A DNA stretch of 64,000 bases from Nocardia sp. alder85J (lineage in GTDB: Bacteria; Actinomycetota; Actinomycetes; Mycobacteriales; Mycobacteriaceae), in assembly GCF_020176955.2 (NCBI RefSeq), contig NZ_JAIUCZ020000011.1:264149-328148 (forward strand), read 5' to 3'. The position numbers were made by a program, and so were the translations under genes. Positions 44,905-53,044 of the stretch are shown here, piece after piece (the first letter of the stretch is position 1; every line of letters starts with the position of its first letter). The notes below the pieces were generated by a model. It was not told where the DNA came from. It was given only the letters and a program-made list of their open reading frames with translations, and did not search any database.

Positions 44905-45897
44905 TCAGGGCCGCAGCGCCAGCTTGCCCACGGTAGCCCGATCCGCCAGTTCGGCGAGCGCCTTCGGGCCGTCGGCCAGGTCGTACACCGCGGGCCGGCC
45001 GGGCTGGAGCACCCCCGCCCCGATCAGCACCCCCAGCTCACCGATCACCGCACCGAAGAGGCCCGGCGCGGCGCCGATCAGCACCCCGATGTTCAACCCG
45101 ATGACCTGCACCTGATGTTCGTACACCAACCCCTCATTGGTGAGCGCCGCCTCACCACCGGCCAACCCGAACACGACGACCCGCCCGGTCACCGGCCGAG
45201 CCGCCGCCAGACTCCCCGCGAACCCGGCGCCACCGGCGGACTCGAGCACCAGATCGACCCCGACACCCCCGGTCAGCCGCATCACCTGGGCAACGAGATC
45301 CTCGGCCCGGGAATCCAGCACGTGATCGGCCCCCAGCGCCCGTACCGTCTCGTGCTTCCCGGGCGACGCCGCGGCGATCACCGTCGCCCCGTAATGCTTG
45401 GCCAGCCGCACCGCGACCTGCCCCGTCCCACCCGCCGCAGCCTGGATCAGCACGGTCTCACCCGCCGCGACCCGCCCCAGGAATTTGACCGCCGCCAGCG
45501 CGGTCGGCCAGCTCACCGCCATCCCCAGCACCTGTTCCGCCGTCCACCCGGCAGGAACCGGCATCGCCGCAGCCGCGGCCAGCACCATGTACTCCGCGAA
45601 AGCCCCCTCCCCGACCCCGGTGACGAGCGCCCCCACGCCCGGCCCGTCCACCCCCGCCCCCACCGCGACAACCTCCCCGGCCGCCTCGAACCCCGCCACA
45701 TACGGCGGCCGCGGCCCACCCCGGAACAATCCGTGCGCCTTCGAGACATCGGCGAAGTTGATCCCTGCGGCGGCAACCCGGATCAGGACCTCTCCGGGCC
45801 CCGGCCGCGGCACCGGCGCCTCGGTGACCAGCCGCATGTCTTGTGGTCCCCGCAGCGAGGTCTGTCGCAGGGCACGCATGGTGGTGGGAATGTTCAC
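44905..45897 (-). CDS. second quinone oxidoreductase (MDR superfamily)
   Basis: 330 residues. ETVLIQAAAGGTGQVAVRLA is the nucleotide fold; GINFADVSKAHGLFRGGPRP and EGAFAEYMV are typical of NADPH:quinone oxidoreductase. GTG at 45897 follows AGGAAGAG; the ATG at 45879 (MRALRQTSLRG) is possible. It precedes the SigG-like sigma gene on the same strand. Confidence 0.83.
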   Translation of the reverse strand: MNIPTTMRALRQTSLRGPQDMRLVTEAPVPRPGPGEVLIRVAAAGINFADVSKAHGLFRGGPRPPYVAGFEAAGEVVAVGAGVDGPGVGALVTGVGEGAFAEYMVLAAAAAMPVPAGWTAEQVLGMAVSWPTALAAVKFLGRVAAGETVLIQAAAGGTGQVAVRLAKHYGATVIAAASPGKHETVRALGADHVLDSRAEDLVAQVMRLTGGVGVDLVLESAGGAGFAGSLAAARPVTGRVVVFGLAGGEAALTNEGLVYEHQVQVIGLNIGVLIGAAPGLFGAVIGELGVLIGAGVLQPGRPAVYDLADGPKALAELADRATVGKLALRP

Positions 45898-46561
45898 GGT
45901 GACTCTCTTCCTGGGCTTCCGTCGCGGCAGTCCGCGCCGTGTCGAACAGGTAGACCTCGGGCCTCGCGGAAAGGAATCGGCCGCGTTCCCGGACCAGGCG
46001 CGGTCCCCGCGCCATATCCGAACTCGCGAAAGTGCGGGCGACAACGGCCCGGCGTCGCCGGAGCAAGTCACTTGCATTCGGAAGCCTCGACTACCAGCAC
46101 TTTGCTGGCGGAGTAATGTGAAACGCCGACACGCGGTTTCGGCCCGCACCGGGAAAGTACCGAAAGGTATCCGACTCCGCACATGCGCGCTCACCCGATG
46201 CGAACTCCGTCGGCCACCGCACGGGTACCGATCGAGGATCGGAGTCCGGGGGAGTGCAACGGGTTACCCTGCCCCACTTCATGTTTCGGTCGTGTAAAGC
46301 GGACGGGTCGTGAAGTGTTCCACCTGCGCCGATGGCCTCCTCGGGCCGAGACCGACCGGCCGGTCACAAGACATTCCGACCCAACGGTTTTCATGGCACC
46401 CCTCGACAATTGCCAGCGGTGAACTGCAAACCACTCGGTACGCCAATTCCCATTCGGAATCACATTTCCGTACTGCCCGTCGGACGATCCGCGGTCGCAC
46501 CCGAATACCTGTTGCCCGATTGTCGTTTTCGGCTACCGGCAGCGGTCCGCGGGCTATAGGG
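45898..46561. other. 664-bp region before the insertion sequence
   Basis: No supported gene. It contains CCAGCA-CTT-TGCTGG at 46094-46108, an imperfect operator candidate about 200 bp upstream of the quinone reductase, and is otherwise of mixed GC. Its right end is the left target duplicate of the IS element. Confidence 0.45.
46552..46561 (+). repeat. target site duplication, left copy
   Basis: GGCTATAGGG immediately left of the IS element matches the 10 bases at 48134-48143 exactly. Ten to twelve bases is typical of IS4-type transposition. Confidence 0.85.
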
Positions 46562-46600
46562 CAATGCCACGTAGGGTAAGTGGTGCGTCCGTGTGGTTTG
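46562..46600 (+). repeat. left terminal inverted repeat (39 bp)
   Basis: Starts CAATGCCACGTAGGG and is the exact reverse complement of 48095-48133. Confidence 0.93.
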
Positions 46601-46656
46601 GTTGTGCTGTTTGATTTTTCGGGTGCTTGTGGTGGGGGTGTGGCAGTGTCTCGGGG

Positions 46657-48094
46657 GTGACGGACGTGGTGGTGGCGACGCCGGACATGGTGTCGCTGGG
46701 TGTGCTGGCAGGGGTTGTGGACCGGGCTCGGGTGGAGGATGCGGTCATGGTGTGCGGGGCGCGTGCGCAGCGGTCGGGCGGGAAGTTGCCTCCGCATGTG
46801 GTGGCGTATCTGACGATGGCGTTGTGCCTGTTCGGCGGCGATTCCTATGAGGAGGTCGCGGTGAAGGTGACCGGGGCGCTGACCCGGTGGGGTTGCTGGG
46901 ATGCGGGCTGGTCGCCGCCGACGGCATCGGGGATCACCCAGGCGCGTAAACGGTTGGGGCCCAAGGTTCTCGAGCGGGTGTTCGAGTCGGTTGCCGCACC
47001 GGTGGCGACTCCGGCGACGCGGGGGGCGTGGCTGGCGGGGCGCCGGCTGGTGGCCATCGACGGTTTCGATGTGGACGTGGCTGACACCGAATCGAATGTG
47101 GCCGAATTCGGGTATCACGGGTCCGGGGACAACCGCTCGACCTATCCGAAAGCGCGGGTGGTCGCGTTGAGCGAGTGCGGTACGCATGTTTTTCTGGCCG
47201 CGGAGGTTACCGCGATCACTGTCGGGGAACGTGCCGCGGCTGCCCGGTTGTATCCGCGGCTGCTCGGTGACGAGATCTTGTGCGCGGACCGGGGTTTCTA
47301 CTCCTTCGATGCGTGGGCGGCCGCGAAAGCCGGTGGGGCCGAACTGGTGTGGCGAGCACCGACCAATCTGCGCCTGCCGGTGGTGCGGGTACATGCGGAC
47401 GGCACCTACGTGTCGGTACTCATCGATCCTGCCGTGCAGTCGAAACGGCGGCGTGCAGCGATCCTGGCCGCCGCGGCCGCGGGCGAGGACCTCGACGAAG
47501 CCGAGGACGCGCACCTGGTGCGCGTCGTGGAATACGATGTGCCCGACCGTAATCCCGACGGTGAGCTGATCGTGCTGCTGACCACCCTCACCGATCCCGC
47601 GGCCGTGCGCGCCGACCAGATCGCCGGCGCCTACCACGAGCGCTGGGAACACGAAACCGCGAACGACCAGCTGAAAACCCACCTCCGCGGCCCCGGCGCC
47701 GTACTCCGGTCGAAGTCGCCGGAATTGGTCCATCAGGAGATCTGGGCGTGGCTGACCGTCCACTACGCCATCGCCGCGGTCATGGCCCGCGCCGCCGAAG
47801 CCGCCGACCTGGACCCCGACCGAATATCGTTCATCCACGCACTCAACATCATCCGCCGCACCGCCACCGGCACGGCGGCTTTTCCCCCCTCACCGCTGGA
47901 CCGACCCCGACGTGACCGCCTCGGTCGCCACTGAGATCACTACCCGGCTCAACCCACCCCGGCGCCACCGCAGCTACCCACGCAAGATCAAACGCGGACG
48001 TCACAACGCCTACCTGATAAAACGCAAGTGCGACAAAGGAATCCGACACACCGGCCCGGCCACCATCAACCTGCGACGCCTACCCGCCGCATGA
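46657..48094 (+). pseudogene. IS4-family transposase, frame broken near the C-terminus
   Basis: The long frame from GTG 46657 runs to 47934 (425 residues). DDE residues are in VAIDGFDVDVAD, ILCADRGFYSF and YHERWEHETANDQLK, which is the YREK signature of IS4. After the tract of four T and six C (47880-47889) the family C-terminus continues in the next frame: FPPHRWTDPDVTA then RLNPPRRHRSYPRKIK, ending at 48094, one base before the right terminal repeat. So one base is extra in the tract: a pseudogene, a sequencing slip, or programmed shifting. The catalytic core is intact, but the tail is lost in frame. Confidence 0.8.
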
Positions 48095-48133
48095 CAAACC
48101 ACACGGACGCACCACTTACCCTACGTGGCATTG
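48095..48133 (-). repeat. right terminal inverted repeat (39 bp)
   Basis: Exact reverse complement of 46562-46600; followed directly by the 10-bp duplicate. Confidence 0.93.
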
Positions 48134-48143
48134 GGCTATAGGG
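48134..48143 (+). repeat. target site duplication, right copy
   Basis: GGCTATAGGG, identical to 46552-46561. Confidence 0.85.
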
Positions 48144-48260
48144 TCGGCGCGTGCACAAGGCGGGTATCGCATCGGTGACAGTTTCGGCAATCGGCGCGCC
48201 GACGGTTCCGCCGGGCCGACATGTGGAATCGACCGACACGTCCCCCGATCTGCTCGCGCG

Positions 48261-49910
48261 GTGACCGTGGACCCGGAGAACTCTCGTGCCGTCCTGATCG
48301 GCGCCGCCCAGTACGACGATGAAAATCTGGCACCGATCCCCGCCGCGGCGGCGAATGTCGCCGACCTCGCCGAACTGCTGACCGCACCCGGTGGCGCGTT
48401 CACCGCCGCACACTGCCGGCGCGTCACCGAACCCGACCGGGTCTCGGTCATCGGAGACACCGTCGCCCACGCCGCTCGCGCCGCCTCCGGCGTACTGCTG
48501 GTGTACTACACCGGCCACGGCCTCATCGACCGCCGCGGACGCCTGCACCTGGCGGTGACCGGCAGCGACCCGGACCGGATCAGCTGGACCGCGGTACCGT
48601 TCCAGACCCTGCGCGAAGAGATCCTCGACAGCCCCGCCCGAGCCCGGATCCTCATCCTGGACTGCTGCTTCGCCGGCCGCGCCTTCGAGGCCATGGCCGA
48701 CCTGCCCAGCGTGATCGCCGGCCAGACCGACCTCCACGGCACCTACACGATCACCTCCAGCTCCCGGGACGAGCCCTCGTTCGCCCCCGGCGGCCACCGC
48801 AACACCGCCTTCACCGGCGCCCTGCTGGCCGCGGCCACTCCCGAGACAACCCTCGACGACCTGTTCCGCCAGGCCGACCTGAACCTGCGTCGTAACGGAC
48901 ACCCGCGCCCCCACCGCCGCAGCGTCGACATCACCGGCGACATAAGGCTTTTCGGCCAGATCCCGAACGAACAGACCCACCGCCGAGCCGCCGAGAACGG
49001 CTCCGCGGACGCGATGCACGACCTCGCGCGACTCCTCCGTTCCGAAGGCCGGATAACCGAAGCCGCGCACTGGTGGCGGCACGCCGCCGGCACCGGCCAC
49101 CCCGACGCGATGAACCAACTGGCAACCCTCCTCCGCGCCCAAGGCCAGACCCAGGAAATCGAGAAATGGTGGCACCAGGCCGCCACCGCCGGTCACCCCG
49201 ACGCCGCGAACAACCTGGCCATCCTCCTCCGCGCCCGCGGCGAGGCCGACGAGGCCGAACAATGGTGGCGCCAAGCCGCCGCCGGCGATCACCCCGACGC
49301 CATGAACAGCCTCGGCACTCTCCTCCACGCGCAAGGCGAACCCGACGAAGCCGAGCACTGGTGGCGCCGAGCGGCCACCGCCGGTCACCCCGACGCCGCG
49401 AACAGCCTCGCCATCCTCCTCCACGCCCACGGCGAACCCGAGGAGGCCGAACAGTGGTGGCGCCGGGCCGCCGCCACCGGCCACCCCGACGCCATGAACA
49501 ATCTCGGCCTGCTCATGCGCGGCCGCCAGCAGACCCCGGAAGCCGAACGCTGGTGGCGTCAGGCCGCCACCTCCGGCCACCCCGATGCCACCCGGAACCT
49601 CGCAATCCTCGGCCACGAACAGAACGAACCCGGCAACCCCCACCACCGACGCTCCCCGCAACCGACCTGGGTATACCCGCCCGCCCGAGAATCCACCACC
49701 GCGCACCCGCTGCCCCGGTGGAGCGAACTGTCCCCGCGACGGCAGTGGACCCACCTCCCCGCCTCCGACGACCCACCGCCCTACCCTCAGCCACCGCCCT
49801 GGCAGTCACCGCCACCCTGGCACGGGCCGCCGTTCCCCGGTCACGACTCGAAGCCCTGGGACCAGCCACCTGACGACGAGGAATCATCCCCGGCACCCGG
49901 TCGACCGTGA
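48261..49910 (+). CDS. caspase-family peptidase with Sel1-like repeats and proline-rich tail
   Basis: 549 residues. An N-terminal caspase/metacaspase domain (about 1-225) has the catalytic His86 in VYYTGHG and Cys136 in ILDCCFAG. Then about eight Sel1/TPR-like units of 36 residues (pattern GHPDAMNNLA-LL-A-G-EAE-WWRQAA) at 235-460, and a proline-rich tail. Such proteins join a self-cleaving or target-cleaving protease to a repeat scaffold and occur in signalling and abortive infection. The GTG start has no strong ribosome site. An IS lies just upstream and the integrated element begins after it. Confidence 0.87.
   Translation: MTVDPENSRAVLIGAAQYDDENLAPIPAAAANVADLAELLTAPGGAFTAAHCRRVTEPDRVSVIGDTVAHAARAASGVLLVYYTGHGLIDRRGRLHLAVTGSDPDRISWTAVPFQTLREEILDSPARARILILDCCFAGRAFEAMADLPSVIAGQTDLHGTYTITSSSRDEPSFAPGGHRNTAFTGALLAAATPETTLDDLFRQADLNLRRNGHPRPHRRSVDITGDIRLFGQIPNEQTHRRAAENGSADAMHDLARLLRSEGRITEAAHWWRHAAGTGHPDAMNQLATLLRAQGQTQEIEKWWHQAATAGHPDAANNLAILLRARGEADEAEQWWRQAAAGDHPDAMNSLGTLLHAQGEPDEAEHWWRRAATAGHPDAANSLAILLHAHGEPEEAEQWWRRAAATGHPDAMNNLGLLMRGRQQTPEAERWWRQAATSGHPDATRNLAILGHEQNEPGNPHHRRSPQPTWVYPPARESTTAHPLPRWSELSPRRQWTHLPASDDPPPYPQPPPWQSPPPWHGPPFPGHDSKPWDQPPDDEESSPAPGRP
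49060..49610 (+). repeat. 108-bp tandem repeats encoding Sel1-like units
   Basis: Five to six head-to-tail copies of about 108 bp (36 codons), best conserved around GGTCACCCCGACGCC. Nearly identical DNA suggests recent expansion or gene conversion. Confidence 0.75.
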
Positions 49911-50053
49911 CCGGTACACCCGCATGCCGAGGCCCGTCGTCGCTGCAGCAGGACCGATCCGCGCTGCCCGGAACCCGGCGCTGCCCCACTTCGGAAGTGG
50001 ACAGCTCAACATCTTTTGTCGCTACAACCCCGACTTGCTATGGTCCCCAGTAG

Positions 50054-50127
50054 GCCCCTGTAGCTCAGTCGGTTAGAGCCGGGAACTCATAATTCTCTGG
50101 TCGCAGGTTCGAGCCCTGCCGGGGGCA
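50054..50127 (+). tRNA. tRNA-Met (CAT)
   Basis: 74 nt. Acceptor GCCCCTG pairs with CGGGGGC, D stem GCTC/GAGC, anticodon stem GGGAA/TTCTC with loop CTCATAA (anticodon CAT), T arm with GGTTCGAGCC, discriminator A. CCA is not encoded. It is elongator-type or the modified Ile tRNA; I favour Met. The recombinase gene overlaps its 3' half on the other strand, so it is also the attachment site. Confidence 0.92.
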
Positions 50128-52049
50128 CGTACAGCATCTACACAACCGGTGTCTGCCGCGTAGGCAGGCGTTGGTTGTGTGGTGTGCATGGTGTTGGTGA
50201 TCCTTTCCGCCGCGTGGGCGATGTCGGGGAGTTGGTCGGCGGGCAGTGTAATGGTGATGGTGACTTGGTCTTGGTCGTCGTGCAAGCGGATGGCGAGTTG
50301 GGTGATCTCGAACAGTGTGCGTAGCAACGGTTCTGGTGCATGGGTGAGATTGAGCGCCAGGTAGGGCAGGGTGTCGAGGAGCGCGATGTCGGCGCTGCCG
50401 GGTCGGTGGGGTTCGGTGTCGTCGGCGGCGTCGAGTTGGGAGATGACGGCCAGCGCGGCGGTCTTCTCGGCATCGAGGTCGTTGTAGGTGCCGCGCAGGC
50501 CCTTGGTGAAGGGGTCGTCGGGGTCGCTGTCCTGGGCTTGCCGCAGTACCGAGTTCTGCCGCCTGGTGACGTCCGCGACCAGTCGTTGCAGCCGCTCTCG
50601 TTCGGCTTGGCGGTCTCGCACGGCGCGGTCGTCGAGACTGTCGAGGTCGGCTGCGAGGAGATCATGGCGGTGCGGGCCGAATACCCGGTCGGCGAAGAAT
50701 CGAGTGATCGCGTCCAGGATGGCGTCTTCGCGGAGGTAGACGGCTTTGGGGTGTCCGGCGTACTTGTCCGGGCGGCCCCGGTTGTTGTTGCGGGGGTAGC
50801 AGGTGTAGTAGCCGTTGTCGTGGCGGTGGTTGCCGAACATCCGGCGTCCGCACCCGCAGAACACCATGCCGCGCAGCAGATAGGTGCGGCGGGTCGCGGG
50901 GTGGGCGCTGGGGGTGTTGCCGTCACGGGAACCGCGCCGGGCCGAGCGCCGGGCGGCGAGTTCGTCGTACATCCATTTCGGGATCAACGGCTCGTGGGCG
51001 GGCTCGGTCGACCACACCCATTTCACGGGATCGTTGACCTTCCCGTGCCTCGACCGCGACGCGCGCCGGTTGAACACCTGATACCCGGTGTATTTGGGGT
51101 TCTTCAGTATCTCGAACACGCTCGTCTTGCCCCAGGCGCCGCGGGCGCGTTCGCGCCCGGGTGGCACAGGCGGGGGATACTTCACCGGGTCGGTGTTGAG
51201 GCGGTCGGCGATGGTGTCGTAGCCGAGACCTTCGTGGTAGCGCCACAACGCGATCTGGGTGACGGTTTCCCCGCGTACCCCGTCGGGTTCCAGCCGGGTC
51301 TTGGCCTGTCCCTTCGCTGCCTTGGTCGGGTTGGGATGCCGGTAGGTCTTCGCCTTGTACCCGTAGGGCGGTTTGCCGATGTTCCAGCCCTCACGGATGT
51401 GGGTGCACAGTCCGCCCCAGGATTGTTCGAGAGTGTTGAGGACTTCGTATTCGGCCACGGACTGGTTGATCCGCCGTTGCAGGATCCGCTGGGCGCGGCT
51501 GCCGGTCAACGTGATCGGCTCGTTCGCGGCGAACAGCGGTACCTCGGCGGATTCGAGCTCTCGTTCGATCGACAGGCCCTCGAAGGTGCGCCGGGCGACG
51601 CGGGAGACGGCCTCGCAGATCACCACGTCGAAGCGGCGGCCGGGGTGGGCGGCCTCGTCGCGGAGATCAGCGACACCGCCGTCGCGGGCGATCGGGATGG
51701 CGAAGCGGTCGTAGTCGCTGCCGTGGCCACGGTCGTCGAGTTCCATGCGGCCGGACTCGACGTCGTAGAAGTGCGCCACGATCACCCACGAGTCGGGGAT
51801 CGCGGTCTTACAGTTGTTCAGCTGCCGCAGCATCGACTGACGCGGGTCCTGCTGATCCTCGGTGGAGGTGCGGCCCAGAAACGCCACCCGGACCTCGTCA
51901 CGCAGCACCGCGACCGGAACACCCAGCGGGGACACCGCGTAGTCGGACAACCCCGACGGCCCCGACACGGGCACGGTCGCCGACAGGGATGCGGCCCGGT
52001 GAGCCAGTGCGGGGGCGGGCGGGTTCACGGGCGGATCGTCGGGGGTCAT
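50073..52049 (-). CDS. large serine recombinase (integrase) overlapping tRNA-Met
   Basis: 658 residues. Resolvase-type N-terminal domain with the nucleophile Ser62 in FLGRTSTEDQQ and the conserved Arg residues (SRVARRTFEGL). Then a recombinase domain (PPYGYKAK, NPKYTGYQVFNRR), a zinc-ribbon part (GMVFCGCGRRM, YYTCYPR) and a coiled coil (RQAERERLQRLVADVTRR). The last residues RARTCDQRIMSSRL are read from the tRNA sequence. This marks integration at the tRNA 3' end. The start overlaps the upstream small gene (ATGA). It should catalyse element integration. Confidence 0.93.
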   Translation of the reverse strand: MTPDDPPVNPPAPALAHRAASLSATVPVSGPSGLSDYAVSPLGVPVAVLRDEVRVAFLGRTSTEDQQDPRQSMLRQLNNCKTAIPDSWVIVAHFYDVESGRMELDDRGHGSDYDRFAIPIARDGGVADLRDEAAHPGRRFDVVICEAVSRVARRTFEGLSIERELESAEVPLFAANEPITLTGSRAQRILQRRINQSVAEYEVLNTLEQSWGGLCTHIREGWNIGKPPYGYKAKTYRHPNPTKAAKGQAKTRLEPDGVRGETVTQIALWRYHEGLGYDTIADRLNTDPVKYPPPVPPGRERARGAWGKTSVFEILKNPKYTGYQVFNRRASRSRHGKVNDPVKWVWSTEPAHEPLIPKWMYDELAARRSARRGSRDGNTPSAHPATRRTYLLRGMVFCGCGRRMFGNHRHDNGYYTCYPRNNNRGRPDKYAGHPKAVYLREDAILDAITRFFADRVFGPHRHDLLAADLDSLDDRAVRDRQAERERLQRLVADVTRRQNSVLRQAQDSDPDDPFTKGLRGTYNDLDAEKTAALAVISQLDAADDTEPHRPGSADIALLDTLPYLALNLTHAPEPLLRTLFEITQLAIRLHDDQDQVTITITLPADQLPDIAHAAERITNTMHTTQPTPAYAADTGCVDAVRAPGRARTCDQRIMSSRL

Positions 52050-52369
52050 GCGGCTGCACCATCCTGCCTGGCATTATCGGATTGTTGTTGCACAGCCCAC
52101 TCCAATAATTGCTGAGTGACATCGGCGAGTTCGCCACGCAATTGTTCGGCGCGGGGACCGTGAACATATCTGACACGACCGGCATAGTGCCGGTCGGCAC
52201 TGCGTTTCCTGACCTGATCGTAGTGCCAAACCGGCTGTTCAGGATCGGTTTCATGGCGTTTTTCACGGTTATTGTCAAGGTTATTCCGGAGTGCTTTTCG
52301 CCGTAGTGGAATCACTACGGCGCCCGGGTTGTCGTCCGGGTTGCCGGGGGTGGTGTCGGGCGTGCGCAT
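52046..52369 (-). CDS. small protein co-translated with the recombinase
   Basis: 107 residues. The C-terminal half (PVWHYDQVRKRSADRHYAGR, then a coiled-coil-like AEQLRGELADVTQQLLEWAV) is highly charged; no known domain. ATG at 52369 follows GGAGG, and its stop overlaps the recombinase start by four bases (ATGA). A recombination directionality or accessory factor is possible. A perfect hairpin lies within its coding part (52299-52322). Confidence 0.65.
   Translation of the reverse strand: MRTPDTTPGNPDDNPGAVVIPLRRKALRNNLDNNREKRHETDPEQPVWHYDQVRKRSADRHYAGRVRYVHGPRAEQLRGELADVTQQLLEWAVQQQSDNARQDGAAA
52299..52322. other. perfect 10-bp inverted repeat, hairpin
   Basis: CGCCGTAGTG-GAAT-CACTACGGCG forms a 10-bp stem with a 4-nt loop inside the small gene. 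It could be an RNA hairpin that limits translation, or a recombinase-related DNA site. Confidence 0.5.
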
Positions 52370-53044
52370 GGGTGCCTCCACTGCTCGCGGTCCCCTGCTT
52401 GTGGGAGGGTGTCGCGGGGTTGGTTGTGGTTGTTGCCGTTTCCCTGTGCCGCTTCGACTCCTCGACTGCCGTGGCACGCGTCGAGGCCAGCGATCACGCT
52501 GATGCAGTTGTGGTCCCAGCTTGACGAACCATCACCGGCCCCATACTCTCTACTGCTATTCTTGGTTCTGTTCTGTAGGCCCGGTCGACACACTGGGTCC
52601 TGCACGATACCTCGTTGCGTGGGGTCTGTAAACCCCTTTCTAGCAACTTTTTTCGATTCTTCGCGTCCGTGCTGGCTGCGGTCGGTCGCTCGCAGAGGTG
52701 CTGCCGAGACCGGCGAGCATGGTGCGGGACCGGGGTGTCTCGCTCATTTGCCTGGTCTCGGTGTCTCCGCGATGTTCTCGTGAACGCCGCTACGATGCGG
52801 AGGGCGCTGTCGGCGCGCGTCGCCCGCGGCAGAGCGCCGAGGACAAGACACGCAGGACATAGCAACCGGGAAACGGTTGGTTGTCGTCGGTGCTTACAAG
52901 CTCCTGAGGATCTCGGCATCTATGGGTGCGAGATAATCCCCTTTACGCTCCAACAGCTCAAACCGGCAATCCCGTCGAAGGGTGCATCATCGAAGGTGTT
53001 GACCCGAACCGTCTACGGGGAGGGGTGATGCCGTCCATGATTGG
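52370..53044. other. 675-bp region upstream of the recombinase operon, no gene supported
   Basis: Divergent from the winged-helix gene at 53045, so it must hold both promoters. GC is lower than in the left half of the window. Weak frames on both strands lack ribosome sites and recognisable domains. Confidence 0.45.

Larger units (their letters stand above)
46562..48133 (+). mobile_element. IS4-family insertion sequence, 1572 bp
   Basis: Bounded by perfect 39-bp terminal inverted repeats and a 10-bp duplication GGCTATAGGG. It encodes one IS4-type DDE transposase, broken by a shift near the C-terminus. Perfect ends and duplication point to a recent insertion. It lies about 125 bp upstream of the caspase-Sel1 gene, so it may alter that promoter. 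Confidence 0.93.

Noticed and set aside
48066..49754. Gly/Val-rich frame on the minus strand that looks like a PE_PGRS-type protein
   Set aside because: Its periodicity is the mirror of the Sel1 repeats of the plus-strand gene; no ribosome site.
52494..52919. A 141-codon minus-strand frame upstream of the recombinase operon
   Set aside because: No ribosome site and no domain; composition is that of non-coding DNA.
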